Made by a program: the position numbers and the translations under genes. From contig NZ_JAKJRU010000006.1 in NCBI RefSeq assembly GCF_021726475.1, forward strand, positions 62,001 to 126,000: a stretch of DNA of 64,000 nt, in the 5' to 3' direction. Positions within the stretch are counted from its first letter, which is position 1; each line of letters opens with the position of its first letter. The notes beneath the pieces are model-generated. The model was not told the DNA's origin and did not search any database. It worked only from the letters and a program-made list of their open reading frames with translations. Positions 51,854 to 62,786 of this stretch are shown here, piece after piece. The DNA is from Pseudomonas oligotrophica. Lineage in GTDB: Bacteria > Pseudomonadota > Gammaproteobacteria > Pseudomonadales > Pseudomonadaceae.

Positions 51854-52915
51854 TCAGAACAGACGAAGTTGTTCGACCTGCTCGTGCCGGCTGGACAGGC
51901 GTACGCCTAGGCCGATCAGCCGTACCGGCCGCTCGCCACGGGCGTAGGCGCCGGCCAGCAGGTCGGCAAAGCCCTCCAGCGTCGCGCCGACGCCGACCTG
52001 CTCGACGGTGGTCTGGGTGAAGTCGTGGAACTTCAGTTTCACGAAGGGCTTGCCTGGCCGGTAGTCAGCCTCCAGCCGCGCCAGGCGACGCTCCAATTGC
52101 TCCAGCAGCGCCGGCAGCTGCGCGCGACAGGCGGCGAGGTCCGGCAGGTCGCGGTCGAAGGTCTGCTCGACGCTGGCCGACTGGCGACGACGCTCGACCT
52201 GCACCGCCCGCTCGTCGATGCCGTGGGCCAGGTTCCAGAGCCGCTCGCCGAAGGCGCCGAACTCGCGCATCAGCTGCAGCCGGTTCCACTGCCGCAGGTC
52301 CGCACAGGTGCGCAGGCCGAGGCGCTCGAGCTTGTCGGCGGTGACCCGGCCAACCCCGTGCAGGCGATTGACCGGCAACGCCTCGACGAAACCCTCGACC
52401 TCGGCAGGGGTAATCACGAACAGGCCGTCGGGCTTGTTCCAGTCGCTGGCGATCTTGGCAAGAAACTTGTTCGGCGCGACGCCCGCCGAAACGGTGATGC
52501 GCAGCTGCTGCCAGACCCGCCGGCGAATGTCCTGGGCGATGCGCGTGGCGCTGCCGGCGAACTGCGTGCAGGCGGAAACGTCGAGGTAGGCCTCGTCCAG
52601 CGACAGCGGCTCGATCAGTTCGGTGTAGTCGCGAAAGATGCCGTGGATTTCCTGCGAGGCCTGGCGGTAGGCCTCCATGCGCGGCTTGAGGATCAGCAAA
52701 TCCGGACACAGGCGCAGGGCATGGGCCGAGGCCATCGCCGAGCGCACCCCATAGGCGCGCGCCTGGTAATTGCAGGTCGCGATCACGCCGCGGCGATCGG
52801 CAGCCCCGCCGACGGCGAGCGGCCGCTGGGCGAGACTGGGGTCGTCACGCATCTCGATCGCGGCGAAGAAGCAGTCGCAATCGACGTGGATGATCTTGCG
52901 CTGCCGCTCGCTCAC
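51854..52915 (-). CDS. dinB: DNA polymerase IV
   Basis: 353 aa, normal for Pol IV. Y-family motifs: HVDCDCFFAAIEMRDDPSLA, the catalytic SLDEAYLDVSAC, ISAGVAPNKFLAKIASDWNKP-like stretch with TVSAGVAPNKFLAK, HhH region LPVNRLHGVGRVTADKLERL and the little-finger domain to RLSSRHEQVEQLRLF. Error-prone translesion polymerase, usually SOS-controlled. No clear LexA box was identified upstream. Confidence 0.96.
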   Translation of the reverse strand: MSERQRKIIHVDCDCFFAAIEMRDDPSLAQRPLAVGGAADRRGVIATCNYQARAYGVRSAMASAHALRLCPDLLILKPRMEAYRQASQEIHGIFRDYTELIEPLSLDEAYLDVSACTQFAGSATRIAQDIRRRVWQQLRITVSAGVAPNKFLAKIASDWNKPDGLFVITPAEVEGFVEALPVNRLHGVGRVTADKLERLGLRTCADLRQWNRLQLMREFGAFGERLWNLAHGIDERAVQVERRRQSASVEQTFDRDLPDLAACRAQLPALLEQLERRLARLEADYRPGKPFVKLKFHDFTQTTVEQVGVGATLEGFADLLAGAYARGERPVRLIGLGVRLSSRHEQVEQLRLF

Positions 52916-52963
52916 GTCGCCTCCAGGAACCGCACGCCAGGCCTCGCGTCGTGCCGGCAGACG

Positions 52964-53413
52964 CTAGAGCTCGAGCGGATAGGGCTCGACCAGCGCCTGG
53001 CCGTAGCCTTCGACGAACTCGGCAGGCATGCGCTTGGGCCGGCCACTGGACAGCTCGATGCAGACGAAGGTCGTCTGGGCACGCAGCAGCGTCGCGCCGT
53101 CGGCCGGGCGGCGCAGTTGGAACTGGCGCTTCATGCGCAGGCGCTGGTCCGACTCGGTGATCCAGGTCGCCAGCTGCAGCCGGTCGCCCTCGTAGGCGCT
53201 GGCCAGGTAGTCGATCTCGTGGCGCAGCACGGCCATCGCGCGGTCCAGCCGGCGATAGTCCTCGATCCCCAGCCCAAGGCTCTGGGAGTGGCTCCAGGCG
53301 CAGCGCTCCAGCCAGGAGACGTACACCGCGTTGTTGGCGTGGCCGAGTTCGTCGATGTGCTCGGCAGCAACTTGGACGTCGATGATGAAGGCGCGGTCGT
53401 GATCCCAGCTCAT
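52964..53413 (-). CDS. Acyl-CoA thioesterase, 4HBT hotdog family
   Basis: 149 aa. Hotdog fold of the YbgC/4HBT type: AAEHIDELGHANNAVYVSWL with the catalytic-type Asp near the H(V/A)NN(A) motif, WSHSQSLGLG, and MKRQFQLRRPADGATLLRAQ. Cleaves acyl-CoA; substrate unknown. 48 nt upstream of dinB on the same strand. Confidence 0.92.
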   Translation of the reverse strand: MSWDHDRAFIIDVQVAAEHIDELGHANNAVYVSWLERCAWSHSQSLGLGIEDYRRLDRAMAVLRHEIDYLASAYEGDRLQLATWITESDQRLRMKRQFQLRRPADGATLLRAQTTFVCIELSSGRPKRMPAEFVEGYGQALVEPYPLEL

Positions 53414-53549
53414 TGCAGATCCTCTCGTAAGAAAAGCCCCCGGGCCCGTATCCGATCAGGCGCCGGCGGCAGGCCATGGCTGACGGCCAGCCCGTCGGAC
53501 GAAGAGGATGCGGCAGGCGAGGCGAGATTTCCATTGCGGAAAAACAAAA

Positions 53550-53573
53550 GGGCCATCTCGCGAGAGATGACCC
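53550..53573 (-). terminator. Terminator of the Ala/Glu tRNA operon
   Basis: Stem-loop GGG(C)CATCTC-GCGA-GAGATG(A)CCC with one mismatch, followed on the minus strand by TTTTGTTTTT. It lies 25 nt past the last tRNA-Glu. Confidence 0.85.
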
Positions 53574-53598
53574 CTGATTGCCCAAGCCGGGCCAAAAC

Positions 53599-53674
53599 TG
53601 GCGTCCCCTAGGGGACTCGAACCCCTGTTACCGCCGTGAAAGGGCGGTGTCCTAGGCCACTAGACGAAGGGGAC
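53599..53674 (-). tRNA. tRNA-Glu(TTC), copy 2
   Basis: 76 nt, minus strand: begins GTCCCCTTCGTCTAGTGGCC, anticodon loop CCTTTCA (anticodon TTC), T-arm GGGGTTCGAGTCCCC, 3' CCA encoded. Same sequence as the copy at 53848; last gene of the tRNA operon. Confidence 0.97.
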
Positions 53675-53719
53675 GAAACCTTCGATACGATCCGGCAAGG
53701 TGCCGAAGCGTGTGGAAAT

Positions 53720-53795
<76 letters not shown>

Positions 53796-53847
53796 GAACT
53801 TAGCGTCTTCCGACGTGCGCATCGCTTGCGGCGATGCTGCTGGAAAG

Positions 53848-53923
53848 TGGCGTCCCCTAGGGGACTCGAACCCCTGTTACCGCCGTGAAAGGGCGGTGTC
53901 CTAGGCCACTAGACGAAGGGGAC
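53848..53923 (-). tRNA. tRNA-Glu(TTC), copy 1
   Basis: 76 nt, same sequence as 53599-53674. Only 2 nt separate it from the preceding tRNA-Ala, against 45 nt in the other pair. Confidence 0.97.
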
Positions 53924-53925
53924 GT

Positions 53926-54001
<76 letters not shown>

Positions 54002-54019
54002 ATCTCGAGGACGGGGCGC

Positions 54020-54048
54020 ATATTAGGGGCGCCCCCGGGCACTGTCAA
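54020..54048 (-). promoter_or_regulatory. Strong sigma-70 promoter of the tRNA operon
   Basis: On the minus strand, a perfect TTGACA (54048-54043) lies 17 bp from TAATAT (54025-54020). A GC-rich stretch follows, as expected for stringent-controlled tRNA promoters. Confidence 0.9.
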
Positions 54049-54143
54049 CAGAATTTTTCGCCGCAGCGCAGAATTTTTGGCATTAGGAACAAACACTTAC
54101 CGCCACAGGCGAGTGGCGGCGGGAAAACCGCCGCCCACCGGCC

Positions 54144-55628
54144 TCAAGCGGGAATCGCCACCAGCAGCTTTTCCCACTCCTTGGCTTCCTTCTTCGACGC
54201 CCCACCGAGCAGCTCCAGGGCCTGGCGCAGGCGGAAACGGGTCAGGTCGGGGCCGAGGATTTCCATCGCATCGAGCACCGAGACCGAACTGGCCTGGCCG
54301 GTGATCGCGGCGAACATCAGCGGCATCACGTCACGCAGCTTGAGTTCAAGGTGCTCGGCGACCGCGCCGATGCAGCCGGTGATGCGCTCCTTGTCCCAGT
54401 GACGCAGTGCCTCGAGCTTCCACAGCACCAGTTGCAGGACCTGGCGCACCTGCCCTTCGTTGAGCTTCTTGTGGGCGAACAGCGCCGGATCGAGGTTGAG
54501 CGCGCCGGAGAAGAAGAAGCTGGCCAGCGGGGCGATCTGGCTGAAGGTCTCCACGCGCTGCTGCACGTGCGGGGCGATCTTCATCAGGTACTCGGGATTG
54601 AGTGCCCACTGCTGCACCTCGGCGGCGAACTGCTCGACCGACAGCTCGCGCAGCCACTGGCCGTTGAGCCAGGACAGCTTCTCCAGGTCGAAGATCGGCC
54701 CGCCCAGCGATACGCGCAGGATGTCGAAGTGTTCGATCATCTCGGCCAGGGTGAACTTCTCGCGCTCGTCGGGCATCGACCAGCCCATGCGCCCGAGGTA
54801 GTTGAGCATCGCCTGCGGCAGGAAGCCCATGCGCTGGTAGAAGGTGATCGAGGTCGGGTTCTTGCGCTTGGACAGCTTGCTCTTGTCCGGATTGCGCAAC
54901 AGCGGCATGTAGCAGTTCACCGGTGCCTGCCAGCCGAAGTATTCGTAGAGCTTGAGCAGCTTGGGCGCCGAGGGCAGCCATTCCTCGCCGCGCAGCACAT
55001 GGGTGATGCCCATCAGGTGGTCGTCGACCACGTTGGCGAGGAAGTAGGTGGGCAGGCCGTCGGCCTTCATCAGCACCTGCATGTCGATGCGGTCCCAGCC
55101 GATCTCCACTTCGCCGCGCAGCATGTCCTTGACCACGCAGACGCCTTCGCTCGGCACCTTCATGCGCACCACGTGCGACTCGCCGGCGGCGACGCGACGC
55201 TGCGCCTCCTCGGGCGCGATGTGCATGCAGTGGCCGTCGTAGCGCGGGGTTTCCTTGTTGGCCATCTGCTCGGCACGCACCTGGTCCAGGCGCTCTGCGC
55301 TGCAGAAGCACGGAAACGCATGGCCCTTGGCGACCAGTTCGTCCGAATACTGCTTGTAGATGGCGCCGCGCTCGCTCTGCCGGTAGGGACCGTGCGGCCC
55401 ACCGACATCCGGGCCCTCGTCCCACTCGAGGCCCAGCCAGCGCAGCGCGTCGTAGATCTGCTGCTCGGACTCGCGGGTCGAGCGCACCTGGTCGGTGTCC
55501 TCGATGCGCAGGATGAACTGGCCGCCGTGCTGGCGGGCGAAGCACAGGTTGAACAGCGCGATATAGGCCGTGCCGACGTGGGGATCACCGGTGGGGGACG
55601 GCGCGATGCGGGTGCGAACCGTGGTCAT
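54144..55628 (-). CDS. gltX: Glutamyl-tRNA synthetase
   Basis: 494 aa, normal. Class I signature [17 protein letters not shown] (HIGH-equivalent HVGT), [20 protein letters not shown] and KMSKS-equivalent KLSKRKNPT near 245. C-terminal anticodon-binding helical domain to the end. Charges tRNA-Glu; two tRNA-Glu genes lie directly downstream on the same strand. Confidence 0.97.
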   Translation of the reverse strand: MTTVRTRIAPSPTGDPHVGTAYIALFNLCFARQHGGQFILRIEDTDQVRSTRESEQQIYDALRWLGLEWDEGPDVGGPHGPYRQSERGAIYKQYSDELVAKGHAFPCFCSAERLDQVRAEQMANKETPRYDGHCMHIAPEEAQRRVAAGESHVVRMKVPSEGVCVVKDMLRGEVEIGWDRIDMQVLMKADGLPTYFLANVVDDHLMGITHVLRGEEWLPSAPKLLKLYEYFGWQAPVNCYMPLLRNPDKSKLSKRKNPTSITFYQRMGFLPQAMLNYLGRMGWSMPDEREKFTLAEMIEHFDILRVSLGGPIFDLEKLSWLNGQWLRELSVEQFAAEVQQWALNPEYLMKIAPHVQQRVETFSQIAPLASFFFSGALNLDPALFAHKKLNEGQVRQVLQLVLWKLEALRHWDKERITGCIGAVAEHLELKLRDVMPLMFAAITGQASSVSVLDAMEILGPDLTRFRLRQALELLGGASKKEAKEWEKLLVAIPA

Positions 55629-55767
55629 GAGTGCTCTCGAACGGAAAAGGACATGCGAAAAACCAAAGCGCGAATGTTAGCAGGCGCGCCGCGACCGGCT
55701 CCAGCCGAACACCGGGCCGGCCCCCAGCTGGAAAGCAATGCCCCCCGCGGCAACGCCGTTTGCCGTG

Positions 55768-55878
55768 AGGAAACCGCCAAGCGTTTCCATCCTTCCGATG
55801 TGTCGGGCGTTCGATCCGGCGAACCAAGGCAGCGGCCGCAGCCACCACGCGGATGAGGCTGCGCCGTCATCCACCCTA
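55768..55878. repeat. REP/BIME-like element between gltX and uvrB
   Basis: Related to the 40325-40421 element: hairpin GGAAAC/GTTTCC at the left, then hairpin GGATGA/TCATCC near the right end, finishing with TCCACCCTA (55870-55878). The left terminal repeat is degraded. The rest of the 313-bp gltX-uvrB interval shows no gene. Confidence 0.65.
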
Positions 55879-55941
55879 CGCCTGAAGACAGCTCCCCGGG
55901 CCGGGCTACCTACCACGGCGCGATGCGGACCGCCCCGCGAC

Positions 55942-57957
<2,016 letters not shown>

Positions 57958-58182
57958 GGGCGACCTCTGCGTGATCTGTCTGGCTCGATCGTGGAACTGA
58001 GCGCCTGCCACGGAGCGCCGGCGAACGAGCCGACGAAGCGCCTGCGGCAGGGCAAAAAGCTGGGGATAGCATATCGCGGCGGCCGCGCTTGATCGCTATA
58101 CTATCGCCCCGTTTGCGCACCCCCTCCGCGCGAAGCGAGGGCGGTGAAAATCCTGTCACCTTCTCTTTCAGAGCCCTCCACC

Positions 58183-59379
58183 ATGAGTTTGTTCTCTGCC
58201 GTCGAAATGGCGCCGCGCGATCCCATCCTCGGCCTCAACGAAGCTTTCAATTCCGACACGCGGCCGAACAAGGTCAATCTCGGTGTGGGCGTGTACTACA
58301 ACGAAGAGGGCCGCATCCCCCTGCTGCGCGCCGTCGCCGAAGCCGAGCAGGCGCGCATCGCCGCCCATGCGCCGCGCGGCTACCTGCCGATCGAAGGCAT
58401 CGCCGCCTATGACAGCGCCGTGCAGAAGATGCTGTTCGGCGCCGATTCGTCGCTTTTGGCCGACGGCCGCGTGGTCACCGTCCAGGCCCTCGGCGGCACC
58501 GGCGCCCTGAAGATCGGCGCCGACTTCCTCAAGCGCCTGCTGCCCGATGCCACGGTGGCGATCAGCAACCCGAGCTGGGAAAACCATCGCGCGCTGTTCG
58601 AATCGGCCGGTTTCCCGGTGCAGCACTATGCCTATTACGATGCCGGCAGCCACGGCGTGGACCGCGCCGGCATGCTGGCCGACCTGCGCGCCCTGCCGGC
58701 CCGCTCGATCGTGGTGCTGCACGCCTGCTGCCACAACCCGACCGGCGTCGACCTGGGCGTCGACGACTGGAAGCAGGTCATCGCAGTACTCCAGGAAAAG
58801 GACCACGTGCCCTTCGTCGACATCGCCTACCAGGGCTTCGGCGACGGCATCGAGGAAGACGCGGTGGCCGTGCGCCTGTTCGCCGAGACCGGCATGACCT
58901 TCTTCGTCTCCAGCTCGTTTTCCAAGTCGTTCTCGCTGTACGGCGAGCGCGTCGGCGCGCTGTCCATCGTCACCCAGGGTCGCGACGAATCCGCGCGCGT
59001 GCTGTCGCAGGTCAAGCGCGTGGTGCGCACCAACTACTCCAACCCGCCAACCCACGGCGCCACGGTGGTCGCCTCGGTGCTCAACAGCCCGGAGCTGCGC
59101 GCCATGTGGGAAGCCGAACTGGGCGAGATGCGCGAGCGCATCCGCAAGATGCGCCTGGGCATGGTCGAGCAGCTGGCGACCAAGGGAGCGAAGACCGACT
59201 TCGGCTTCGTCGCCCGCCAGCGCGGCATGTTCTCCTACTCCGGCCTGACCGCCGAGCAGGTCGAGCGCCTGCGCGCCGAGTTCGGCGTCTACGCGATCAG
59301 CACCGGCCGCATCTGCGCGGCCGCGCTCAACGAGCGCAACCTGGGCTACGTCACCGACGCCATCGTCCAGGTGCTCTGA
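58183..59379 (+). CDS. Aspartate/aromatic amino acid aminotransferase
   Basis: 398 aa from ATG 58183, class I aminotransferase of the AspC/TyrB type: NKVNLGVGVYYNEEGRIPLL, GYLPIEGIAAYDSAVQKMLF, the PLP-binding SSSFSKSFSLYGERVGAL with the Schiff-base Lys, HACCHNPTGVD and GMFSYSGLT. PLP-dependent transfer to 2-oxoglutarate. The gene order uvrB (divergent) - aminotransferase is as in other pseudomonads, where it is called tyrB or phhC. Confidence 0.93.
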   Translation: MSLFSAVEMAPRDPILGLNEAFNSDTRPNKVNLGVGVYYNEEGRIPLLRAVAEAEQARIAAHAPRGYLPIEGIAAYDSAVQKMLFGADSSLLADGRVVTVQALGGTGALKIGADFLKRLLPDATVAISNPSWENHRALFESAGFPVQHYAYYDAGSHGVDRAGMLADLRALPARSIVVLHACCHNPTGVDLGVDDWKQVIAVLQEKDHVPFVDIAYQGFGDGIEEDAVAVRLFAETGMTFFVSSSFSKSFSLYGERVGALSIVTQGRDESARVLSQVKRVVRTNYSNPPTHGATVVASVLNSPELRAMWEAELGEMRERIRKMRLGMVEQLATKGAKTDFGFVARQRGMFSYSGLTAEQVERLRAEFGVYAISTGRICAAALNERNLGYVTDAIVQVL

Positions 59380-59443
59380 CGAGCAATACCCGGCACGCCC
59401 TGCAGCGGGGCGCGCCGGGTGCCCGGCAGGCCTGACAAGGGGG

Positions 59444-59471
59444 TTGACTTCCCCTTTGGAAACAGTAGGAT
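59444..59471 (+). promoter_or_regulatory. Promoter of tRNA-Asn
   Basis: TTGACT (59444-59449), 16-bp spacer, TAGGAT (59466-59471), 12 nt before the tRNA 5' end. Confidence 0.8.
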
Positions 59472-59483
59472 ACGCACCGTTGT

Positions 59484-59559
59484 TCCGCGATAGCTCAGTC
59501 GGTAGAGCAAATGACTGTTAATCATTGGGTCCCTGGTTCGAGTCCAGGTCGCGGAGCCA
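59484..59559 (+). tRNA. tRNA-Asn(GTT)
   Basis: 76 nt: TCCGCGATAGCTCAGTCGG start, anticodon loop CTGTTAA (anticodon GTT), T-arm CCTGGTTCGAGTCCAGG, acceptor TCGCGGA, discriminator G and encoded CCA. Its last 22 nt are repeated twice downstream. Confidence 0.97.
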
Positions 59560-59938
59560 AATTGAAAAGCCTCGGTTGATACCGGGGCTTTTTTATTGCC
59601 TGCGGACTCTCACCAGGGACTGCGTCCCAGGTTATTCGGCCGACGGCCTCACCCCGTCGGGGCCGCGCTGAAGCGCGTTCAGCTGCGCTGTCGAGTCCAG
59701 GTCGCGGAGCCAAATTGAAAAGCCTCGGTTGATACCGGGGCTTTTTTATTGCCTGCGGACTCTCACCAGGGACTGCGTCCCAGGTTATTCGGCCCACGGC
59801 CTCACCCCCTCGGGGCCGCGCTGAAGCGCGTTCTGCTGGCGCAGTCGAGTCCAGGTCGCGGAGCCATATTTAAACCCAGCCAATGCGCTGATTTTTTATG
59901 CCCGTCGAACTCCAGGGACTGCGTCCCAGGTTATTCGG
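59538..59938. repeat. Tandem 153-154 bp repeats carrying the tRNA-Asn 3' end
   Basis: The last 22 nt of tRNA-Asn (from TCGAGTCCAGG to GGAGCCA, 59538-59559) recur at 59691-59712 and 59845-59866. The first two copies are each followed by the same terminator hairpin and by CCAGGGACTGCGTCCCAGG (59613, 59766); after the third the sequence diverges but this last box returns at 59912. Units differ by a few bases. This has the form of stacked att-type duplications at a tRNA end or of unequal recombination. No intact gene lies inside. Confidence 0.88.
59565..59594 (+). terminator. Terminator of tRNA-Asn, copied once more at 59718
   Basis: AAAAGCCTCGGT-TGAT-ACCGGGGCTTTT, 12-bp stem with one G-U, then a T-run. 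An identical hairpin stands 153 bp downstream, inside the tandem repeat. Confidence 0.9.
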
Positions 59939-59947
59939 GCCGCCCGC

Positions 59948-60331
59948 TCAGGCGCCAGAGGCCGCTGCACCAGCCTCGCCCGCGCCCTCCCCGCCCCTGG
60001 CAAGCCACCAGCGCAGCAGCAGCGAGGCGGACAAGCCGCATACCACGCCGAGGCAGTTCGCCAGCATGTCGCCGAACGACGGCGTGCGCAGCGGTAGCGC
60101 GCCCTGCAGCAACTCGATGGCCAGCGCGGCAGTCAGCGAGCTGAGCACCACCAGCAACCAGTGCAAGCGCGGGAAGGAGAATCTCAGCGTGAAGGCGAAC
60201 GCAGCGAACCCGGCCATGTGGTGCAGCTTGTCCTGGTGGTCGAACATCTGCGGCACCGGATCGGGCCGCAGCCCGGTGAACAGTACGACCAGCAATACCG
60301 CAAGAAAGGGCAACGCGCGCAGATACTGCAT
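59948..60331 (-). CDS. VanZ-like membrane protein
   Basis: 127 aa. Four hydrophobic segments: about 4-20 (LRALPFLAVLLVVLFTG), 38-52, 58-75 (LHWLLVVLSSLTAALAIE) and 88-108 (DMLANCLGVVCGLSASLLL). The VanZ pattern QDKLHHMAGFAAFAF and ELLQGALPLRTPSFGDMLAN is intact. Inner membrane. Despite the name, such short proteins have no proven link to glycopeptide resistance. Divergent arrangement with no close partner. Confidence 0.9.
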   Translation of the reverse strand: MQYLRALPFLAVLLVVLFTGLRPDPVPQMFDHQDKLHHMAGFAAFAFTLRFSFPRLHWLLVVLSSLTAALAIELLQGALPLRTPSFGDMLANCLGVVCGLSASLLLRWWLARGGEGAGEAGAAASGA

Positions 60332-60441
60332 AACACCTCATCGATCGAAAACCGGCGAAACGGGCAATCGCCCGATCCGAACCGGTTGGAGCACTCGCTC
60401 TGACCACACCGAGGCGACAACATTCACAGGCAAAAACGAAA

Positions 60442-60462
60442 GCGCCCCCAAACAGGGGGCGC
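60442..60462 (-). terminator. Terminator of the FKBP lipoprotein gene
   Basis: GCGCCCCC/GGGGGCGC 8-bp stem, 5-nt loop, followed on the minus strand by TTTCGTTTTT; 20 nt past the gene stop. Confidence 0.9.
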
Positions 60463-60481
60463 CAGGAACGGACCGAGCGGA

Positions 60482-61219
60482 TTACTCCTGGGTCTCGGCC
60501 TCAGGCTCGGCAGCCGGCTCGGCCGCATCACCCTTGATGCCGAGCAGTTCGAGCTCGAACACCAGCACCGAGTTGGCCGGGATCAGCGGACTCGGGCTCT
60601 GCTCGCCGTAAGCCAGGTCGCTCGGGATGTACAGCTTGTACTTCTCGCCGACATGCATCAGCTGCAGGCCTTCGACCCAGCCAGGGATCACGCCGCCGAC
60701 CGGCAGGTCGATCGGGCTGCCGCGCTTGATCGAGCTGTCGAACACGGTACCGTCGGTCAGGGCACCCTCGTAGTGCACCGTGACGACGTCCTCGGCGGTG
60801 GGCTGCGGGCCCTCGGCGGCCTTGATCACTTCATACTGCAGGCCCGAGGCGGTGGTCTTCACGCCCTCGCGCTTGCCGTTGTCCTCGAGGAACTTCTTGC
60901 CGGCCTCGGCAGCCTTGGCGTTGGCCTCGGCCATGCGCTCCTCGGCACGCTTCTGCAGCGCGGAGAAGGCCTCCATCAGCTGCTCGTCGGTCAGCTTCTG
61001 CTCCTTCTTGCCGACGGCGTCCTCGATCCCCAGGGCGACGGCCTTCGAGTCGAGATCATCCATCCCCTCCTGCGCCAGGCTCTTGCCCATGTTCAGGCCG
61101 ATACCGTAGGACGCCTTCTGCGCCGGAGTGTCGAGCTTGACACTGGTCTGCGAGTCGCAGCCGGCCAGGACGAGGCCGACCAGGGCGACTGCCGGTGCCA
61201 AACGATGATGTAGTCTCAT
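60482..61219 (-). CDS. FKBP-type peptidyl-prolyl isomerase lipoprotein (Mip/FkpA-like)
   Basis: 245 aa from ATG 61219 with AAGGA upstream. Lipobox LAGC (Cys21). N-terminal dimerisation domain (KASYGIGLNMGKSLAQEGMD; long helix to about 120), C-terminal FKBP domain (VVTVHYEGALTDGTVFDSSI; GGVIPGWVEGLQLMHVGEKY; YGEQSPSPLIPANSVLVFEL) and an acidic Glu/Ala tail. Periplasmic chaperone-isomerase for envelope proteins. Confidence 0.94.
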   Translation of the reverse strand: MRLHHRLAPAVALVGLVLAGCDSQTSVKLDTPAQKASYGIGLNMGKSLAQEGMDDLDSKAVALGIEDAVGKKEQKLTDEQLMEAFSALQKRAEERMAEANAKAAEAGKKFLEDNGKREGVKTTASGLQYEVIKAAEGPQPTAEDVVTVHYEGALTDGTVFDSSIKRGSPIDLPVGGVIPGWVEGLQLMHVGEKYKLYIPSDLAYGEQSPSPLIPANSVLVFELELLGIKGDAAEPAAEPEAETQE

Positions 61220-61384
61220 GCTGTTTCCTTCTATCCGGGAAAGGGTGACGCTTTTCAGGCGGACGAGCTTAACAGGCACCCCCGAGCCCTGGCTACGAAG
61301 CCCGAGGCCGCAAAGGGTAAAGACATCGCAAAGAATGCATGTGCTGCGCAGGAGGCGCAGGCAGCGCAAGACGGCAGGCAGAAA

Positions 61385-61416
61385 CGAAAAAAGCGACCCT
61401 AAGGTCGCTTTTTTCG
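61385..61416. terminator. Bidirectional terminator at the end of the Val-Asp tRNA unit
   Basis: CGAAAAAAGCGACC/GGTCGCTTTTTTCG, 14-bp perfect stem, loop CTAA. It lies 35 nt past tRNA-Asp. Confidence 0.92.
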
Positions 61417-61451
61417 TTTTCCCGGGCGTTCAGTATTCCCGAGAAGCTAGA

Positions 61452-61528
61452 TGGCGCAGCGGACGGGACTCGAACCCGCGACCCCCGGCGTGACAGGCCG
61501 GTATTCTAACCGACTGAACTACCGCTGC
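61452..61528 (-). tRNA. tRNA-Asp(GTC)
   Basis: 77 nt: begins GCAGCGGTAGTTCAGTCGG, anticodon loop CTGTCAC (GTC), T-arm GGGTTCGAGTCCC, acceptor end CCGCTGC, discriminator G and encoded CCA. Second gene of the leftward tRNA unit. Confidence 0.96.
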
Positions 61529-61541
61529 GCATTACCTCGAG

Positions 61542-61617
61542 TGGTGGGTGATGACGGGATCGAACCGCCGACCCTCTGCTTGTAAGGCAGATGCTCTCCC
61601 GGCTGAGCTAATCACCC
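61542..61617 (-). tRNA. tRNA-Val(TAC)
   Basis: 76 nt: begins GGGTGATTAGCTCAGCCGG, anticodon loop CTTACAA (TAC), acceptor end ATCACCC, discriminator A and encoded CCA. First gene of the unit, 13 nt before tRNA-Asp. Confidence 0.96.
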
Positions 61618-61639
61618 ATTTGCTCTCGAAGTGGGGCGC

Positions 61640-61668
61640 ATTCTAGAGATGCCTCCCTACCTTGGCAA
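61640..61668 (-). promoter_or_regulatory. Promoter of the Val-Asp tRNA unit
   Basis: On the minus strand: TTGCCA (61668-61663), 17 bp, TAGAAT (61645-61640); a 23-nt gap to the tRNA-Val 5' end. GC-rich discriminator follows. Confidence 0.85.
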
Positions 61669-61818
61669 CCCCCCAATGCAAAAAAAATTTGGAAAGTTTC
61701 AAAGACTTAGCGGAGTCGCCTTTTATCACCGTTTTCCCCGAGGTGATGCACCGAGGGTTGGCCTGACCCGGGCGGATGGGAATAATGCGCGCTTTGCTTT
61801 GTCCGGAGTTTCCTCGCC

Positions 61819-62739
61819 ATGTGGTTTCGCAACCTGCTCGTCTACCGTCTCACCCAGAACGTCCCCTTCGATGTCGAGACACTGGAAGCCGCACTGGCCG
61901 CCAAGCCCGCCCGCCCCTGCGCCAGCCAGGAGACCAGCACCTACGGCTTCGTCGCCCCGTTCGGCAAGGGCGCCGATGCGCCGCTGGTGCATGCCAGCCA
62001 GGGCTTCCTGCTGATCGCCACACGCAAGGAAGAGCGCATCCTGCCCAGCAGCGTGGTCAAGGATGCGCTCAAGGAAAAGGTCGACGAGATCGAGGCCGAG
62101 CAGATGCGCAAGGTCTACAAGAAGGAGCGCGACCAGCTCAAGGACGACATCGTCCAGGCCTTCCTGCCGCGCGCCTTCATCCGCAAGTCGGGCACCTTCG
62201 CCGCCATCGACGCCGAGCGCGGGCTGGTCCTGGTGAACTCGGCCAGCCCGCGCAAGGCCGAAGACCTGCTCTCCACCCTGCGCGAGGCGATCGGCTCGCT
62301 GCCGGTACGCCCGCTGACGGTGAAGGTCGCGCCCAGCGCCACCCTCACCGACTGGGTCAAGACGCAGAAGGCCGCCGACGATTTCTTCGTGCTCGACGAA
62401 TGCGAGCTGCGCGATACCCACGAGGATGGCGGCGTGGTGCGCTGCAAGCGCCAGGACCTGACCAGCGACGAGATCCAGCAGCACCTGGAAGCCGGCAAGC
62501 AGGTCACCCAGCTGTCGCTGGCCTGGCAGGACAAGCTGTCCTTCGTGCTCGACGACAAGACGGTGATCAAGCGCCTGCGCTTCGAGGAACTGCTGCAGGA
62601 GCAGGCCGAGCAGGACGGCGGCGACGATGCCCTCGCCCAGCAGGACGCCAGCTTCGTGCTGATGATGCTGACCTTGCGCGAGTTCCTGCCGGCGTTGTTC
62701 GAGGCACTCGGCGGCGAAGAGATCCCCCAGGGCATCTGA
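61819..62739 (+). CDS. rdgC: Recombination-associated protein RdgC
   Basis: 306 aa, normal. It begins [20 protein letters not shown], then [58 protein letters not shown] helix and the C-terminal [20 protein letters not shown]. RdgC forms a ring around double-stranded DNA and limits RecA activity. Confidence 0.96.
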   Translation: MWFRNLLVYRLTQNVPFDVETLEAALAAKPARPCASQETSTYGFVAPFGKGADAPLVHASQGFLLIATRKEERILPSSVVKDALKEKVDEIEAEQMRKVYKKERDQLKDDIVQAFLPRAFIRKSGTFAAIDAERGLVLVNSASPRKAEDLLSTLREAIGSLPVRPLTVKVAPSATLTDWVKTQKAADDFFVLDECELRDTHEDGGVVRCKRQDLTSDEIQQHLEAGKQVTQLSLAWQDKLSFVLDDKTVIKRLRFEELLQEQAEQDGGDDALAQQDASFVLMMLTLREFLPALFEALGGEEIPQGI

Positions 62740-62786
62740 GCCGCGCCCCGGCTGGCGGGCTCAGCCTCGCCAGCCCTGCCCCGCGC

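Noticed and set aside
59522..59797. Short minus-strand frame containing GRITWDAVPGESPQ twice
   Set aside because: It is the translation of the tandem repeat and the antisense of tRNA-Asn; the PRPGLEPGT ending is a known artefact of tRNA antisense.
59538..59938. Regular repeats considered as a CRISPR array
   Set aside because: Units are 153-154 bp long with conserved spacers, contain a tRNA end and a terminator, and no cas genes are nearby.
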